Shown here piece by piece: positions 19,451 to 30,487 of a DNA stretch of 37,958 bases. The notes beneath the pieces were generated by a model that ran no database searches, was not told where the DNA came from, and saw only the letters and a list, made by a program, of their open reading frames with translations. The stretch's first letter is position 1, and each line of letters opens with the position of its first letter. The translations under genes and the position numbers were made by a program. The DNA is taken from NCBI GenBank assembly GCA_032718475.1, contig JAUCBJ010007971.1, positions 1 through 37,958 of the forward strand. Direction: 5' to 3'. This DNA comes from Nemertoderma westbladi. Lineage: Eukaryota; Xenacoelomorpha; Nemertodermatida; Nemertodermatidae.

Positions 19451-21946
19451 CCCTAGGTCTATAGCAATAGTGTTAACCGAAATTCTGTCCATCTTCAGGA
19501 TTTTATCTCTGGAAATGGATTGTTTTCGGCTGGAACCCAGTTCAAGAAGCGAACTGGAAAGCTATGGACTCATAGTGGACCCAGTGGTCACAAGTCCCAG
19601 ATAGACCATATTCTGTTTCGTAGGAAATACAGGAGCTCTATACAAGACTGTAATGCATTTACACTTCGACCCTTCTCCAGTGATCACCGCCTTATTGTGG
19701 CCAAGGTAAGACTTAGTCTGCGTGCTAGCAGAACAACGAAATCTGCCTTGCCACGGCATGACTGGTCCTCTCTGTTGCAACAGCCAAGTGTGAGATCCAG
19801 CTTCACACTACAGCTGAGCAACAGGTATGAGGCTCTTGCCTCTGAGGCGGCAGATCACTGTGAGGGCTATACTGCCTTTACAGAAGCAGTTAAGTTAGCA
19901 GCTGCAGAAAGAGTTCCTGTATACCCTCGAAACAGGAAAAGGGCCCCCTGGACTGACAACAAAATTCAGAAGTGCCGAAATGACCTTCATAAGGCGCAGA
20001 AAGAGTCCCGACTCAAACAGACTACAGCGGCCAAGAATGCAGTTAAAGCTGCATCTAGGTCCCTGAACAGGCAGTACTCTGTTAATCTACAGGAGCTAAT
20101 AAACCAACAGGTTGATGCCATCAATGATGCTGACGACAGCAGGCAATCATCCCAGGCATGGAAATCGATCAATCTGCTTACTGGGCGGAAAAGCCAACCA
20201 ACCACCAAGGTTAAGGCTGAATCACCAGCCGATCGCCTCAATGGTTGGAAAGCCCACTTTGAAAAGCTCCTCAATAATGACAGGGTATTGCCTGATAACT
20301 TTATAGAAGTAAAAGTGTCTGAGTCTGTACTCCCAGATATTCCCATTGGCGATATCTCCTTTGCAGAAGTGAAGGCTGCTGCAAAGAGCATTAAGACCAA
20401 TCGTGCCAGTGGAGTAGATGGTGTTCCTCCTGAGGTCTTTAAAATACCTGAGTGTTTAAAGCTCATCTATCCCATCATAGTAGACATGTACCGTACAACA
20501 AGAGTCCCACAAGAAATGAAAACAAATAAGTTGGTGCCAGTTCCCAAGAAGGGCAACCTAACACTCTATGGTTCTTTTCGGGGAATCTCATTGATCTCGA
20601 TTGCTGCAAAACTATACAATAGAATTCTATTAAATCGCATCAGGAATCCCATTGAGAGACTGCTACGTGGAAATCAGAATGGGTTCCGTAAAGGTCGTGG
20701 GACCATGGAGCCCATTTTGGCACTTAGAAGGATAATTGAAGAGTTATCAAAAAAGAAAGACAGGCATCTGGCTGTTATCTTTGTTGACTTCTTCAAGGCC
20801 TTTGATTCAGTCTCTCGCTCACGTATGTTCAGCATACTTTCATTATATGGGATTCCTGATGAAATTATTGCAGCAATCAGATCAGTATACGATGGTTCGA
20901 CAACATTTGTGTCTACTGTTGACGGTGACACAGAACCATTTGAAGTGTTATGGGGCGTCCTCCAAGGAGACACACTTGCACCATTCTTGTTCATTATTGT
21001 GGTTGACTATGTTCTACGCATGTCCTTAGATCATCATAATGATGATGGGGTGATGATAACTCCACCTACTGGCTCCAGAAGTCGAGGAAATCCTGCCAAG
21101 TACCTAACTGATCTAGACTTTGCTGATGACTTAGGAGTACTCTCAGAATCATTAGAGGGAGCCCAGCGGCTCCTCAGCTCATTAGAACATGCTGCTTCTA
21201 GTGTTGGTCTTTTTATTAACTCCAGAAAGACCAAAATTCTGACAGTTAACTTTGAAAGTCCTCAACAAGTCTCTGATCGGATGAGCATAAGCTCAAAGGA
21301 TGGTATGCTTGAGCATGTGGACGACTTCTGTTACCTGGGATCATGGATCCGGAAGTCAGGTGAGGACCTTCGAATACGTAAGGGAAGGGCATGGGCAGCC
21401 TTGAATAGGCTTTCCAGGATTTGGAAGTTACCTAGAATTAATCGGAAACTTAACGTCCGATTATTTAGAGCAGCAGTAGTTCCAGTACTCCTCTACGGGA
21501 GTCCATGCTGGGCTCTAACTGCTGAGGACACCAAATCTCTGGATGGCACATTCACAAGAATGCTACGCCGGGTACATTGTGTCAAGTACAATGCACACAT
21601 CTCCAACCAGACACTATATAACATTGGAGGTGTCTCATTGGTTCCCCCAAGCTTGACACTAGAACAAAATCGCCTCCGCTTTGCAGGACATTGCTTTCGC
21701 CGTGAGGACCAGCCAGTGCATAATCTTGTACTTTGGCAGCCTCATGGAGTGAATAAGCATGGTGGACAGCCCATGACTTTCTTGAGACGCATCTTAAAGG
21801 ACACTGGCCTTAAAGATGCGGATGATCTAGCAAATGTCATGGGTGATAGGGTGTTGTGGCGGTGCAATTTTGTTGACAAGCCGGCACAGCATTCTTAAAA
21901 ATGCAGCTGCAATGCAGCATGCCGATCCTAGTAGTAGTAGTAGTAG
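19446..21946 (+). mobile_element. RTE-like non-LTR retrotransposon, 5'-truncated
   Basis: Similarity to the 14386 fragment begins at about 19446, inside the endonuclease, so the 5' third is missing. One reading frame holds the rest of the endonuclease and a complete RT. The element ends with about 30 nt of 3' UTR holding a small hairpin (GCTGC-AAT-GCAGC) and a (TAG)6 tail at 21929-21946. A short trinucleotide tail and a tiny 3' UTR are typical of the RTE clade. The clade assignment rests on these and on the RT motifs. A target-site duplication is not obvious at this copy. Confidence 0.85.
19520..21898 (+). pseudogene. RTE-like endonuclease/reverse transcriptase, N-terminally truncated
   Basis: The frame gives 792 residues counted from a TTG, and is open back to a TAG at 19454-19456, where the related copy has TGG. 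Residues 1-65 are the endonuclease end (HKSQIDHI, SSDH with D55, H56). RT spans about 290-560: RASGVDGVP, SFRGISLIS, QNGFRKGRGT (about 386-395), FVDFFKAFDS (catalytic D423), GVLQGDTLAPFLF and LDFADD (535-537). The catalytic triad is therefore complete. Residues 600-792 are the usual C-terminal region with YLGSWI, LLYGSPCWAL and RLRFAGHC. No frameshift interrupts the RT. The missing endonuclease start means it cannot be autonomous. Confidence 0.88.
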
Positions 21947-22851
21947 CGTATCAAGCTATCAACAAACACTTGCAACGGTAGAGTATATTTCTCCCTGATA
22001 CCAAGATCATCTTCTATCAACTGAGTCATAGCTGCTATATGAGTTTATCAATATTATAATTAGTTATAATTAGGCTAGCGGGCGTCGCTGCTTACTCCTC
22101 TCAGCCCCCGGACAGCGCAAGATCCTCAGCGCTGGTGTACTTTCGCCGATGTGCCTATCGCCAACGTCGTAGCTGCACAACGACCACAACAACCAGCGCA
22201 AGTCACTCCACCGTCCGTCCCAAAGGCTTAGATTTACTTCAGGTTCTTACTGGAGAGTTAGGGCTACTTTCACAATTGCGACTCGCTACTGTAAACACAC
22301 TTTAGTAGTAACATTCACCTATAAACGCACAAATTCCACACAACTGTCACAAATCGCACACATTCGGGCCATTTGTCCGTTAGTCAGTGCCTTCCAGAAT
22401 GCCACGTTATTATTGGGTATCCTGGGATACTAGCAGTGTGCTATTTTATTCCTTATGCTATTCAATGGGGCAAGCCTTTATTGTTCTTTTAACTCACTTC
22501 TAATTCTAGCGTAGTTGTTGCCCCGGTGACATTATGGAAAGTTAGCAGTAGAATTAGAGTAATTCTCATGCATACAGATCTGGGATGCTATTTAATAGTA
22601 ATTCTTTAATTGTCAATATTCCTCTTTATACATGATTTTATGAATTTTATCGGCTATTGACTATATATTGGAGATTCTCGCACACTAATATACTTAATAG
22701 GGTGAATCTCCGCTCCCATGATCTATTAATTAATGGAATTTTGGGAATGTTATAAATTGCATAAAAATGACAATTTATCAAATTCATTAAAATATATGAA
22801 TTTAAATTTATTCCCGTAAATTTTATTATTTAATATTAAAATAGACACAAT
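21947..22851. other. Unassigned stretch between two retroelements
   Basis: The part at about 22080-22380 is richer in GC than its surroundings but has no frame I recognise. The word GCGTCGCTGC occurs at 22086 and also just before the RTE-like element (19432), too far from the tail to be a simple target-site duplication. Confidence 0.4.
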
Positions 22852-23181
22852 TTTATTCCAGAACATATCTGGGGACTGGGATCCTTGATTCTAGGAAATT
22901 TGTCCTTTTAAGAGTATCGGTAAGTGCTACGATATCTTAATTGACTAGAATTTTAAAGGATCTAAATTTTGACAGATTTTAATTTATAGATTTTCTAGAG
23001 TTAACTTGTAAGTAGTTACTCTATTGTATCTGTTTGACAGATTTTATAAATATTAATAGTTAATATTTAAGATGGGCACCGGTTTATTCCAGAACATGTC
23101 TGGGGACGTTAACCACTGATTCTAGAATTTTGTCTTTTAAGTATATCGGTGGGTGCCGCGATATCTTAATCGACTAGAATT
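22852..23181. repeat. Pair of about 100-bp direct repeats, 231 bp apart
   Basis: 22852-22952 and 23083-23181 share TTTATTCCAGAACAT(A/G)TCTG, a TGATTCTAG block, TATCGGT, CGATATCTTAAT and GACTAGAATT. Identity is roughly 80 percent. They lie downstream of the BEL pol frame and may be part of its 3' LTR or of its flank. Confidence 0.7.
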
Positions 23182-23731
23182 ACAGATGGTCAAAGGGTTT
23201 AACAGATTTATTTTGCATTTTACGCTACTGTTAAAGGGACATCACGCTACTATATGTATTATTTAATATACGGTATGAGAGCAATATCGCACGAAGCAAT
23301 GTCAGTGAGAAGAGGCAAGTCGTTTCCAAGGTCTACCCAGAGCTTGGTTTAGCCGAGACACGAGGATCTGAATTTTGCATTCCTAATACTCTACTTACCA
23401 ATAATACTTGAATATAGTAGGAGCTTTATTGTACTTTAATAAGTACGGATATTTCATCTTACTGTAGTTACGTATTTGTAATGTAATACGGACAGTAAGG
23501 AAAGAGAAAAAGAATTATTTCTTGCCATCGCACTAAATATATAATATATAAGTAATTAAGTAATAAACGCGAATATATATTGCACTAATCTACTAGATAA
23601 TCGCTAAAATAACATTCTACTAAATAAAATTAAAGAAAACGATTATAATAAAATTACATAATAATACATACATAAATATAAAATAATAAAAACAAATATA
23701 AAATATAGTCACACACCCACTCCAGATGCTA
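23182..23731. other. Probable BEL 3' non-coding end and LTR start
   Basis: Downstream of the pol stop (minus strand) is GGAGTGGGTG followed by TGTGACTATATTT at about 23714. This is a plausible purine-rich primer and LTR start. The rest is very AT-rich. I could not find a matching copy right of gag, so the LTR call is tentative. Confidence 0.35.
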
Positions 23732-26700
23732 TTACGTTGGGGAGTCCCTGGATGTTTGTTGGATTAGGGAGGTGGTCGTGGGAAGAGTATCTTGCCTTCC
23801 ATAGTTTCCGGAGAGTTCTCGGTCTCTTTCCAGTAAACGTAAACGACCAACTGGGCGATTGAGCTGCTGTGTCTCGAAGACAATTCCCGGTTTCTTAAAG
23901 TTACGTCGCATGACGACGAGTTCTACCGATCGCACCAAACCATCATCCGAGATGTGAGTCTCGATGATACGACCTGTCTGCCACCGCTTACGTGGAAGAT
24001 CTGAATCCACAATAAGGACCATGTCTCCAGCGCTGATGTTTTCTTGCTGCGCAAACCACTTAGTTCGAAGTTGTAGCGTGGGCAGATAATGTTTTTCGAA
24101 ATGGTCAGCGAAACGACGGGATAACAAGTGCATAAGTTGCCAAGTTTGCCGGCAGTATTCGTCTCCGTCCGTGATTTCCGATCGTGGGAGCATGGCTACA
24201 GGTTTCTTCAGTAGGAAGTGCGCGGGTGTTAGTGCTTCCAGGGAATCGGGACTCGAGGAGACTGGCATAAGCGGTCTCTCGTTGAGATAGGCGGCGATTT
24301 CCTCCATTAACGTCCGCAAAAGTTCGTCGGTGAGATACGCACGGCACGGCACTATAAAGTGAAATGCGGTCTTCATGCTCCTGATTAATCTCTCCCAACT
24401 TCCTCCCCACCAAGGGGCGTCGGCGGCGTTGAAGGTCCAGCTAGACGCTGTTACCCTTAGCTGATCGTCCACCTGTCTTTGGTTCCAATCTTTGACGTAA
24501 GCCTTGATTTCATTGTTGGCACCAATGAAGTTTGTTCCTTTATCAGATCTCATCGTGTTACTAGTTCCAAAGCAAGCGATCTGTCGTCGTAAGCTCAATA
24601 GGAAGCTGTTGGTAGATAAATCGTTCACCATATCGAGATGGATAGCTCTACAAGTCATACAAACAAAGATGACACACCATCTCTTGACTATAGTCCTAGC
24701 ACGATATACTTCAATAGGGCCAAATATATCTACACCGGTATTAGTAAAGGGTGGTTCATAGAAGCTTACTCGTTCCCTAGGTAATTCTGCCTCTCGCTGT
24801 GTTAAAGGCCTACTGAATGCTTTCCTACAGGGTATGCAGTTCCTAAGAACTTGGTTCAGAGCTCTACGGGGTTTATAAAAATAATAGCGAGTTCGAATTT
24901 CGCTAAGAACTCGTTCTCTACCAGCATGATAAAGTTTGCTGTGAACATCTACAATCATCTTGATTTGTATTTCAAGATTTCTAATGAGTTTGGGAAACTT
25001 GGTGTCAAAGGATAATGGAGCATTAGTTAATCTTCCTCCAACACGTATCAACCCATCTATCATTGTGCTAGAGAAACGATCCCTTAAGCGCATCTGTGGA
25101 TTTCTCAACAACAGGAAATACTTATCGGAATCCTCATAGCATTGCAGGAGTCTCAGCATCTGCTTGTTGGTTTCTTCATGCTCCTGATAACTGATCTTCT
25201 CCTTTAGAAACCTGTCGGATATCTTATATTTGGGAAGATCTTTAATAACATGGACCTGCACCGATGTTATTGGAGCGGTATCACTTTTGGTCTTCATCCC
25301 GGAGTAGTGATGATGAAAACATCGCTTTAAATATGTAACGGCCTTACAGAGCTGATTCCAGGAACTGTAGTGATATATCGCTCTCTGCAGGAGAGGTGAG
25401 AGTCCTTGCGAGACGTCTGGTATTCCAGATTTCCAATCCTTCTCTCTGATTTCCACAACAGACTTATTTGTGGCTGTGGGTTTCGGATCCAAAGCGTCGT
25501 CTCCAGAAGTGTGTAGTACAGATAGATCTACCACGGGTTTAAATAACTTCGATTTACTCGCCCGAGTTTTAGGTTTGACTTTCTCCGCTCCCTTGGCCTG
25601 TCTAATCTCCGCCTTAGTAAGATGAGGAGGCCATTCATCCTCTTCTTTGCTTAGGAAGTCGGGTCCACCTAACCAGTCTGGAGTATCTATCAGTTCTTGT
25701 GGAGTTGCTCCCCTGGAGGCGATGTCTGCTGGATTAATCGTTCCGGGGCAATGTCTCCATTGATCCATCTTCGTACGACTAAGTATAATGGCTACTCTGT
25801 TGGTAACGAAGACGCTGAACTGACAGACTTCATTGGTTATATACTCCAACACGAGTAAAGCATCGGTCCAATAGACAGTTTTCTCCAGTGGATATTCGAT
25901 CTGTTCTGTAACATTTCGGCCGATGGCTGTAGCGTATAGAGCCGCTTTTAACTCCGCTTGAGGAACTTTCAACTTGTTGTTTATCAATGCCTTAGAGGTA
26001 ACCAAGGCGACTTTGATTCCATCCGGAGTTTCCACTATCAGGTAGGCTACTATACCTATTCCCATATTGCTGGCGTCTCCAAACACATGGAGTTGATAGG
26101 AATACGTAGGGAGAACATGACCAAAATATGAACGGGAAATTATAAAGTTCTCGATGGCTGGTAGAGAATCTTCCCATTTCATCCATTTCTTTAATAGTTC
26201 CCCCTTAAGTGGATCGTCCCATGAGTGGTTTTCAAGCCACATTTGTTGTACTAAACTCCGAGCAATCAATATAACTGGGCTAATAAATCCCAATGGATCG
26301 AAATAAGTGCTCAGGATACTTAAACAAATCCGTTTAGTCCGAACTGGATTATCTCGCTGTTTTAGCTGGAAAAACAGGATATCTCTCTCTGTGTCCCATT
26401 TCAAACCAAGTGTCTTGGTTTCTGGAAGATCGTCTTTGATTAGGTCTAGATCTTTCGCTCCTCGATCTTCTACCGGGATCGATTCCAGAAACTCACGGGA
26501 ATTGCTGGTGAATTTAGTTAATCGAAATCCACCTCTTTGTAAGCACTCTACCATTCCTTTGGCGACATCAATGGCTTCTTCAACTGATGGAAGGGACTTT
26601 AAATTGTCGTCCATGTATATATCCCGTTTGATGTTGTCGATCACCTCTTTAGAGAAGGCGTCCCGGTTGTCATCAGCAGTGGTGCGCACCACTGAGCACG

Positions 26701-27955
26701 CGTTTGAAGGGCTTGAGATTATCCCAAAAGCCTGGATGGTCATCCAATACTCCAACGGTTTCCGGTTGAGGTCTCCTTCCGGCCACCACAGAAATCGTAG
26801 GCTATCTCGATCCCTATCCAGCGCCTTGACTTGTAAGAACATGCCTTCTATATCGGAGGCGAAAGCGATTGAATATTGTCGTAATCTTAAGAGTATTCCC
26901 AACAAGGATTGGAGTAAGTTGGGTCCTGGTAACAACTCGGAATTAAGGGATTGGCCCATGTAGAGGGCGGAGCCGTCAAATACTACCCTTACTTCATGGG
27001 GTTTACCGGGTTTGGGAACATAATGATGTGTCAAATAGTACGTTCTCTCAGTTATAGGTGTTTCTTCCGGTACTCGCTCCGCATATCCCTTGTTAATAAA
27101 TTTCTTCAACTGAGTCTGATACATTTCTTTAGCTGAAGCATTTGCCGTAAGGCGTCGATGTAGTTGAGCAATTCTTTTCTCCGCCAAGGGTTGGTTGTTT
27201 ATGAATTTTGGTTCTCGCTTTCGGAATGGTAGACCGATTTCATATCTACCTTGATCTTTAAGAAAACGTGTAGTTGTCTCCTGGATCTGCTTGGCTCTTT
27301 CTTCTTCTACCGATAGGGCCTTATCGTAGGAATTGGGCTCTACAGCCTCTTGAGTAAAGAATCGTACGGCGTGTTCATCCCGAGTCTTCGCGTTATAGCG
27401 CTCGATTACGTCATTCAGTTCGTCGTTATAGTCGACTTGTCCTGATGGACGAATGAGTTGACATAGGTTCACTTGGTTTTGCCAAGTCTCGTTTTCAGTA
27501 AGGAGATCGATGGTATTCTCCTCGTCGAAGAGTTGGTGGATATCGTCATTATCTGAGGAGTATGGTGTTCCCTCAGTTGGATCGTCTACCTCACTGCTCT
27601 CCACTTCCCATTCACTTACTTGATATACCTGTTCTTTTGGTAACCTTTCCATGAGAGTTCTACGGGAAGGGCCAGTAAAGTACCAACCCACTCCAGTTCT
27701 TCCCGCATAGGCTTGTAGTGGTTGCGGTTGAGCAGGCCGTTTCTCCAATGTCTCAAGCGCCTCATGCGCATTTTGGCCGATGAGTATTTGCACTCCAGGG
27801 TAATCTGTGTTGAATCTAGGTATATTAAGCCGCTGGGTGAAATCGTCCTCATCCCAGTTATAAGGTTCTTCTTGGCTGGTAGCGAAGTTCTTTATCGCCA
27901 CCATTTTTACTGACCTTATGCTGTGTTCTCCTAGTTCATCCTGGGGGGTGGACAA
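23732..27955 (-). CDS. pol: BEL/Pao Pol: RT, RNase H, integrase
   Basis: An uninterrupted 1407-residue stretch whose first codon is TTG, so it is the continuation of the upstream frame and not an independent gene. Residues 1-75 finish the protease domain (ILIGQNAHEAL). RT covers about 300-530 with ASDIEGMF (D368) and IYMDD (447-450). RNase H-like residues are GDAS (D627), AELKAA (E668), YWTD (D698) and NPADIASRG (D743). The integrase zinc site is H1005, H1010, C1040, C1043, and its DDE triad is D1076, D1138, E1188 in GVDIFGP, RSDKGTNF and GGSWERL. A DUF5641-like C-terminal region follows (about 1290-1390). Every catalytic residue I looked for is present, unlike the broken front of the polyprotein. 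Confidence 0.93.
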   Translation of the reverse strand: MSTPQDELGEHSIRSVKMVAIKNFATSQEEPYNWDEDDFTQRLNIPRFNTDYPGVQILIGQNAHEALETLEKRPAQPQPLQAYAGRTGVGWYFTGPSRRTLMERLPKEQVYQVSEWEVESSEVDDPTEGTPYSSDNDDIHQLFDEENTIDLLTENETWQNQVNLCQLIRPSGQVDYNDELNDVIERYNAKTRDEHAVRFFTQEAVEPNSYDKALSVEEERAKQIQETTTRFLKDQGRYEIGLPFRKREPKFINNQPLAEKRIAQLHRRLTANASAKEMYQTQLKKFINKGYAERVPEETPITERTYYLTHHYVPKPGKPHEVRVVFDGSALYMGQSLNSELLPGPNLLQSLLGILLRLRQYSIAFASDIEGMFLQVKALDRDRDSLRFLWWPEGDLNRKPLEYWMTIQAFGIISSPSNACSVVRTTADDNRDAFSKEVIDNIKRDIYMDDNLKSLPSVEEAIDVAKGMVECLQRGGFRLTKFTSNSREFLESIPVEDRGAKDLDLIKDDLPETKTLGLKWDTERDILFFQLKQRDNPVRTKRICLSILSTYFDPLGFISPVILIARSLVQQMWLENHSWDDPLKGELLKKWMKWEDSLPAIENFIISRSYFGHVLPTYSYQLHVFGDASNMGIGIVAYLIVETPDGIKVALVTSKALINNKLKVPQAELKAALYATAIGRNVTEQIEYPLEKTVYWTDALLVLEYITNEVCQFSVFVTNRVAIILSRTKMDQWRHCPGTINPADIASRGATPQELIDTPDWLGGPDFLSKEEDEWPPHLTKAEIRQAKGAEKVKPKTRASKSKLFKPVVDLSVLHTSGDDALDPKPTATNKSVVEIREKDWKSGIPDVSQGLSPLLQRAIYHYSSWNQLCKAVTYLKRCFHHHYSGMKTKSDTAPITSVQVHVIKDLPKYKISDRFLKEKISYQEHEETNKQMLRLLQCYEDSDKYFLLLRNPQMRLRDRFSSTMIDGLIRVGGRLTNAPLSFDTKFPKLIRNLEIQIKMIVDVHSKLYHAGRERVLSEIRTRYYFYKPRRALNQVLRNCIPCRKAFSRPLTQREAELPRERVSFYEPPFTNTGVDIFGPIEVYRARTIVKRWCVIFVCMTCRAIHLDMVNDLSTNSFLLSLRRQIACFGTSNTMRSDKGTNFIGANNEIKAYVKDWNQRQVDDQLRVTASSWTFNAADAPWWGGSWERLIRSMKTAFHFIVPCRAYLTDELLRTLMEEIAAYLNERPLMPVSSSPDSLEALTPAHFLLKKPVAMLPRSEITDGDEYCRQTWQLMHLLSRRFADHFEKHYLPTLQLRTKWFAQQENISAGDMVLIVDSDLPRKRWQTGRIIETHISDDGLVRSVELVVMRRNFKKPGIVFETQQLNRPVGRLRLLERDRELSGNYGRQDTLPTTTSLIQQTSRDSPT

Positions 27956-28027
27956 CGCACCTACATAATAATCCGCTATTACTGTAGATTTTCAAACCTG
28001 CATAATTCCTGACATGTTTAACTTAGT

Positions 28028-28534
28028 TCAGAACTTGGGTTGTCCAGCAAAGATGTCTTCGGCTAGTTCTTTGTCGATGAATGTTCCTGTGCTACCGGAA
28101 TCAAGGAGGGCGTTCACTATATAACTCCTTTTAGGTCCGTGGACCCTTAACTGCACTACGGGAAATTCTCGGATTCCTACATTGGAAGTTGGTGCTTTCC
28201 AAGATGGTTGTCGGTCAGAAGTAGTTAGGGGGAGCTCGCTGTCGGTGTCCTTTTCATACGTAAGTGCTCGATACACTGCGGTATTTATCATGTAACAGGA
28301 TTTGTCTTCGTCGGAGAATTCGTCCGTATAGAATCCTTCCATCTCAGAACTTTGGTCAGTGTCATTCACATCACTGAATTGGACATGTAGTTCGGACTCA
28401 CTTACCTGACTCGGGCTGTTTCGTTCGAATTCAGTGTGCAACAAGATATGATGTTTTGCGCCGCACTTCGCACACCTTGCGTCGGAGTAACAGGTTCGCC
28501 GTTGGTGTCCTTGTCTGAGGCAATTATAACACAA
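28028..28534 (-). pseudogene. BEL gag-pro: zinc knuckles and start of aspartic protease
   Basis: The segment opens with a CX2CX4HX4C knuckle (CYNCLRQGHQRRTC) and CAKCGAKHH, then a long acidic linker, then the protease active-site block ALLDSGSTGTFID. It is bounded by TAG at 28544-28546 and TGA at 28028-28030. Another TGA at 27992-27994 follows before the frame reopens into pol. The last two stops fall inside the protease domain, so they are hard to explain as natural ends of a product. The apparent first residue is coded by TTG. Confidence 0.85.
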
Positions 28535-28543
28535 CCGCTTATC

Positions 28544-29005
28544 CTACATGACTTCCCGTCTATCCTTTAATGATTTCTTTAGGAATTCATCACACACATT
28601 CAAACGGTGGGGCCCGTCACACAGCGCACATTTCGGTTTGATGTTACTTACCTTATTTTTAGTAACGTTGTGCACACTCGTTCTTTCTTCGGGCTTTCTT
28701 TCCTGAATTCTCTTAGGAGACGCAGGAGGAGTTTTTCTTACCTGTTCTCTTCTGTCATTGGTTCGAGACTTGAATTTACTTATGTCTTTAGGCGTTTTGT
28801 TGACATAATAAGATCTTTCAGTGTCTTTCCCGCTGTCTTCTTCTTGAGAAGCCTGGCTTTCGCCGTCGTCGGTATAACACACTGGTGTTACTTTTCTCCT
28901 AGAAACGGGTTTCTCACTTACCTTGTTTTCCAGTGTCTTCTCTCTGGACTGCTTTAGGAGCTGTAATTTCACTTCTCCATCTAAGAATGACATGAGATCA
29001 GCCAT
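28544..29005 (-). pseudogene. BEL gag: linker and first zinc knuckle
   Basis: In frame with the blocks on both sides. It starts just after the TAA at 29024-29026 and carries a basic Ser/Lys-rich linker and the CX2CX3HX4C knuckle CALCDGPHRLNVC. Sequence typical of BEL gag runs smoothly across both bounding stop codons, so they look like single-codon nonsense changes within one protein. Confidence 0.85.
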
Positions 29006-29023
29006 GGTAGGGTCTCGTCGTTG

Positions 29024-30487
29024 TTATTCCATCATATATAACACTTTCTTATCCCAGCGTGTACCTACTCCACCCTTAGGTAAAGTAGAGGCCACGGCTC
29101 CAATAACCATAGAACTCTGATATTCATGAGACTTACCTAGCCAATCTAATTGTCTACAGATCTCCTGAATCTCATCGGAAAACTCTATAATCCCGCTGCT
29201 AATGAACTTTCGGGGCGCTACCAATTTTGCATACAAATACCTAGCTATGTTATTCCTATTACCATACCTGATGTTTAGTGTATCCCAAACTTGTCTTAAT
29301 CCATCTGGATGTCCAATAAACTTTAACGCCATTAACTTGGGAGATCCTTCCAAGCACTCGATGAGGAATCTCAGTTTCTCTCCGTTAGATAGCACAGTGT
29401 TCTGTATGTTATCTTTGTAATATTCATTAAAAGGTAACCATTTCATCTCATCTCCATTGAACTTGACGATCTCTCCCACCTTTACCCCTTGACGGGCTTC
29501 GGTTCTAGCCATTTGACGCGTAAAACTTTCTTGGGCCATCGTGTTATTTAATATCGAGTTATCGGTATATAAATTTCTCGGATTATTATCAAGTCTATAT
29601 GGAATATCATTGTCAACAGGTTTATAATTACCCTTAATAGGGTTTACTATAGGAGTTTCCACTTCACTAGCAGTATAGATGCGTGTAGGCTCCACACCTT
29701 GCGCATGAAATACTTCAGACCTAACAGGTTGACACATTGTTACAGGGGGTGGTGGTATACCCTTTTGTGTATTTACTAATTTATCGCATTCTAACGCGAT
29801 ACTCTGCTGCACTTTTTGCAACTCTAACCTACTTTCCCTTACTGTTCCTTTAAACTGATGAACAGTCTCCTGCATCTGTCCGAGCAGGAGATTCATCCCC
29901 CGCCGCCCCTCATTCACCCACTCGACCGCCGAAGCGGGAGCCGCCAACATAGTAGCGGGCAGACGAGGGACAACGGGCGACAAATCATTGATATTTCGCT
30001 CGGAGTCCAGGACAGGAACTGTCTCAGGGGTTGTTCTGTGGGGCACAGGTAGTTTAGTGCTGTGCAAAGGGAATTTAGAGGTAGGTTCTGGAAGTACAGG
30101 TGTCTCTATCACCGAAGGGGTGGCTTCGAGAACAGGCCTAATTATTTCAGGCTCATCTACTATAGTAGGGAGTCTTTCTATTTTAATTATTTGGTCTGTG
30201 GGTTCTGTACTACCTAAGTCTGTGTTAGTTAGTTGCCTTCTAACAGCTGGGGGCAAATCAGGCAATTTCTGACGGTGGGACATTCTTCTACGTCTGCTTA
30301 GACGAGATCTATTTCCTCCGCCTTCAGGATCGGTGGTATCGCCTTCATCAGATGATGTATATCCCTGTCTTTTGGGAGTAGATCGATTCATCATCTGCAT
30401 ATGACTAGCTGTTAACTGTTTATTTATGCAGTCTTGATTCTCTTGAATATTTTCCAACTCTAGTTGGGTGGTCTCTTCAGATGCTCT
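29024..30487 (-). pseudogene. BEL gag: DUF1759-type core
   Basis: About 485 residues between the TGA at 30488 and the TAA at 29024. The first 300 residues are hydrophilic with proline-rich patches. The last 150 (VKFNGDEMKWLPFNEYYKD, LSNGEKLRFLIECLEG, WDTLNIRYGN) match the DUF1759 family, the gag core of BEL/Pao elements. The core normally assembles the particle and packages RNA. Confidence 0.88.

Noticed and set aside
19432-22096. GCGTCGCTGC as a target-site duplication of the RTE-like element
   Set aside because: The second copy lies about 140 bp beyond the (TAG)n tail, so it does not flank the insertion directly.
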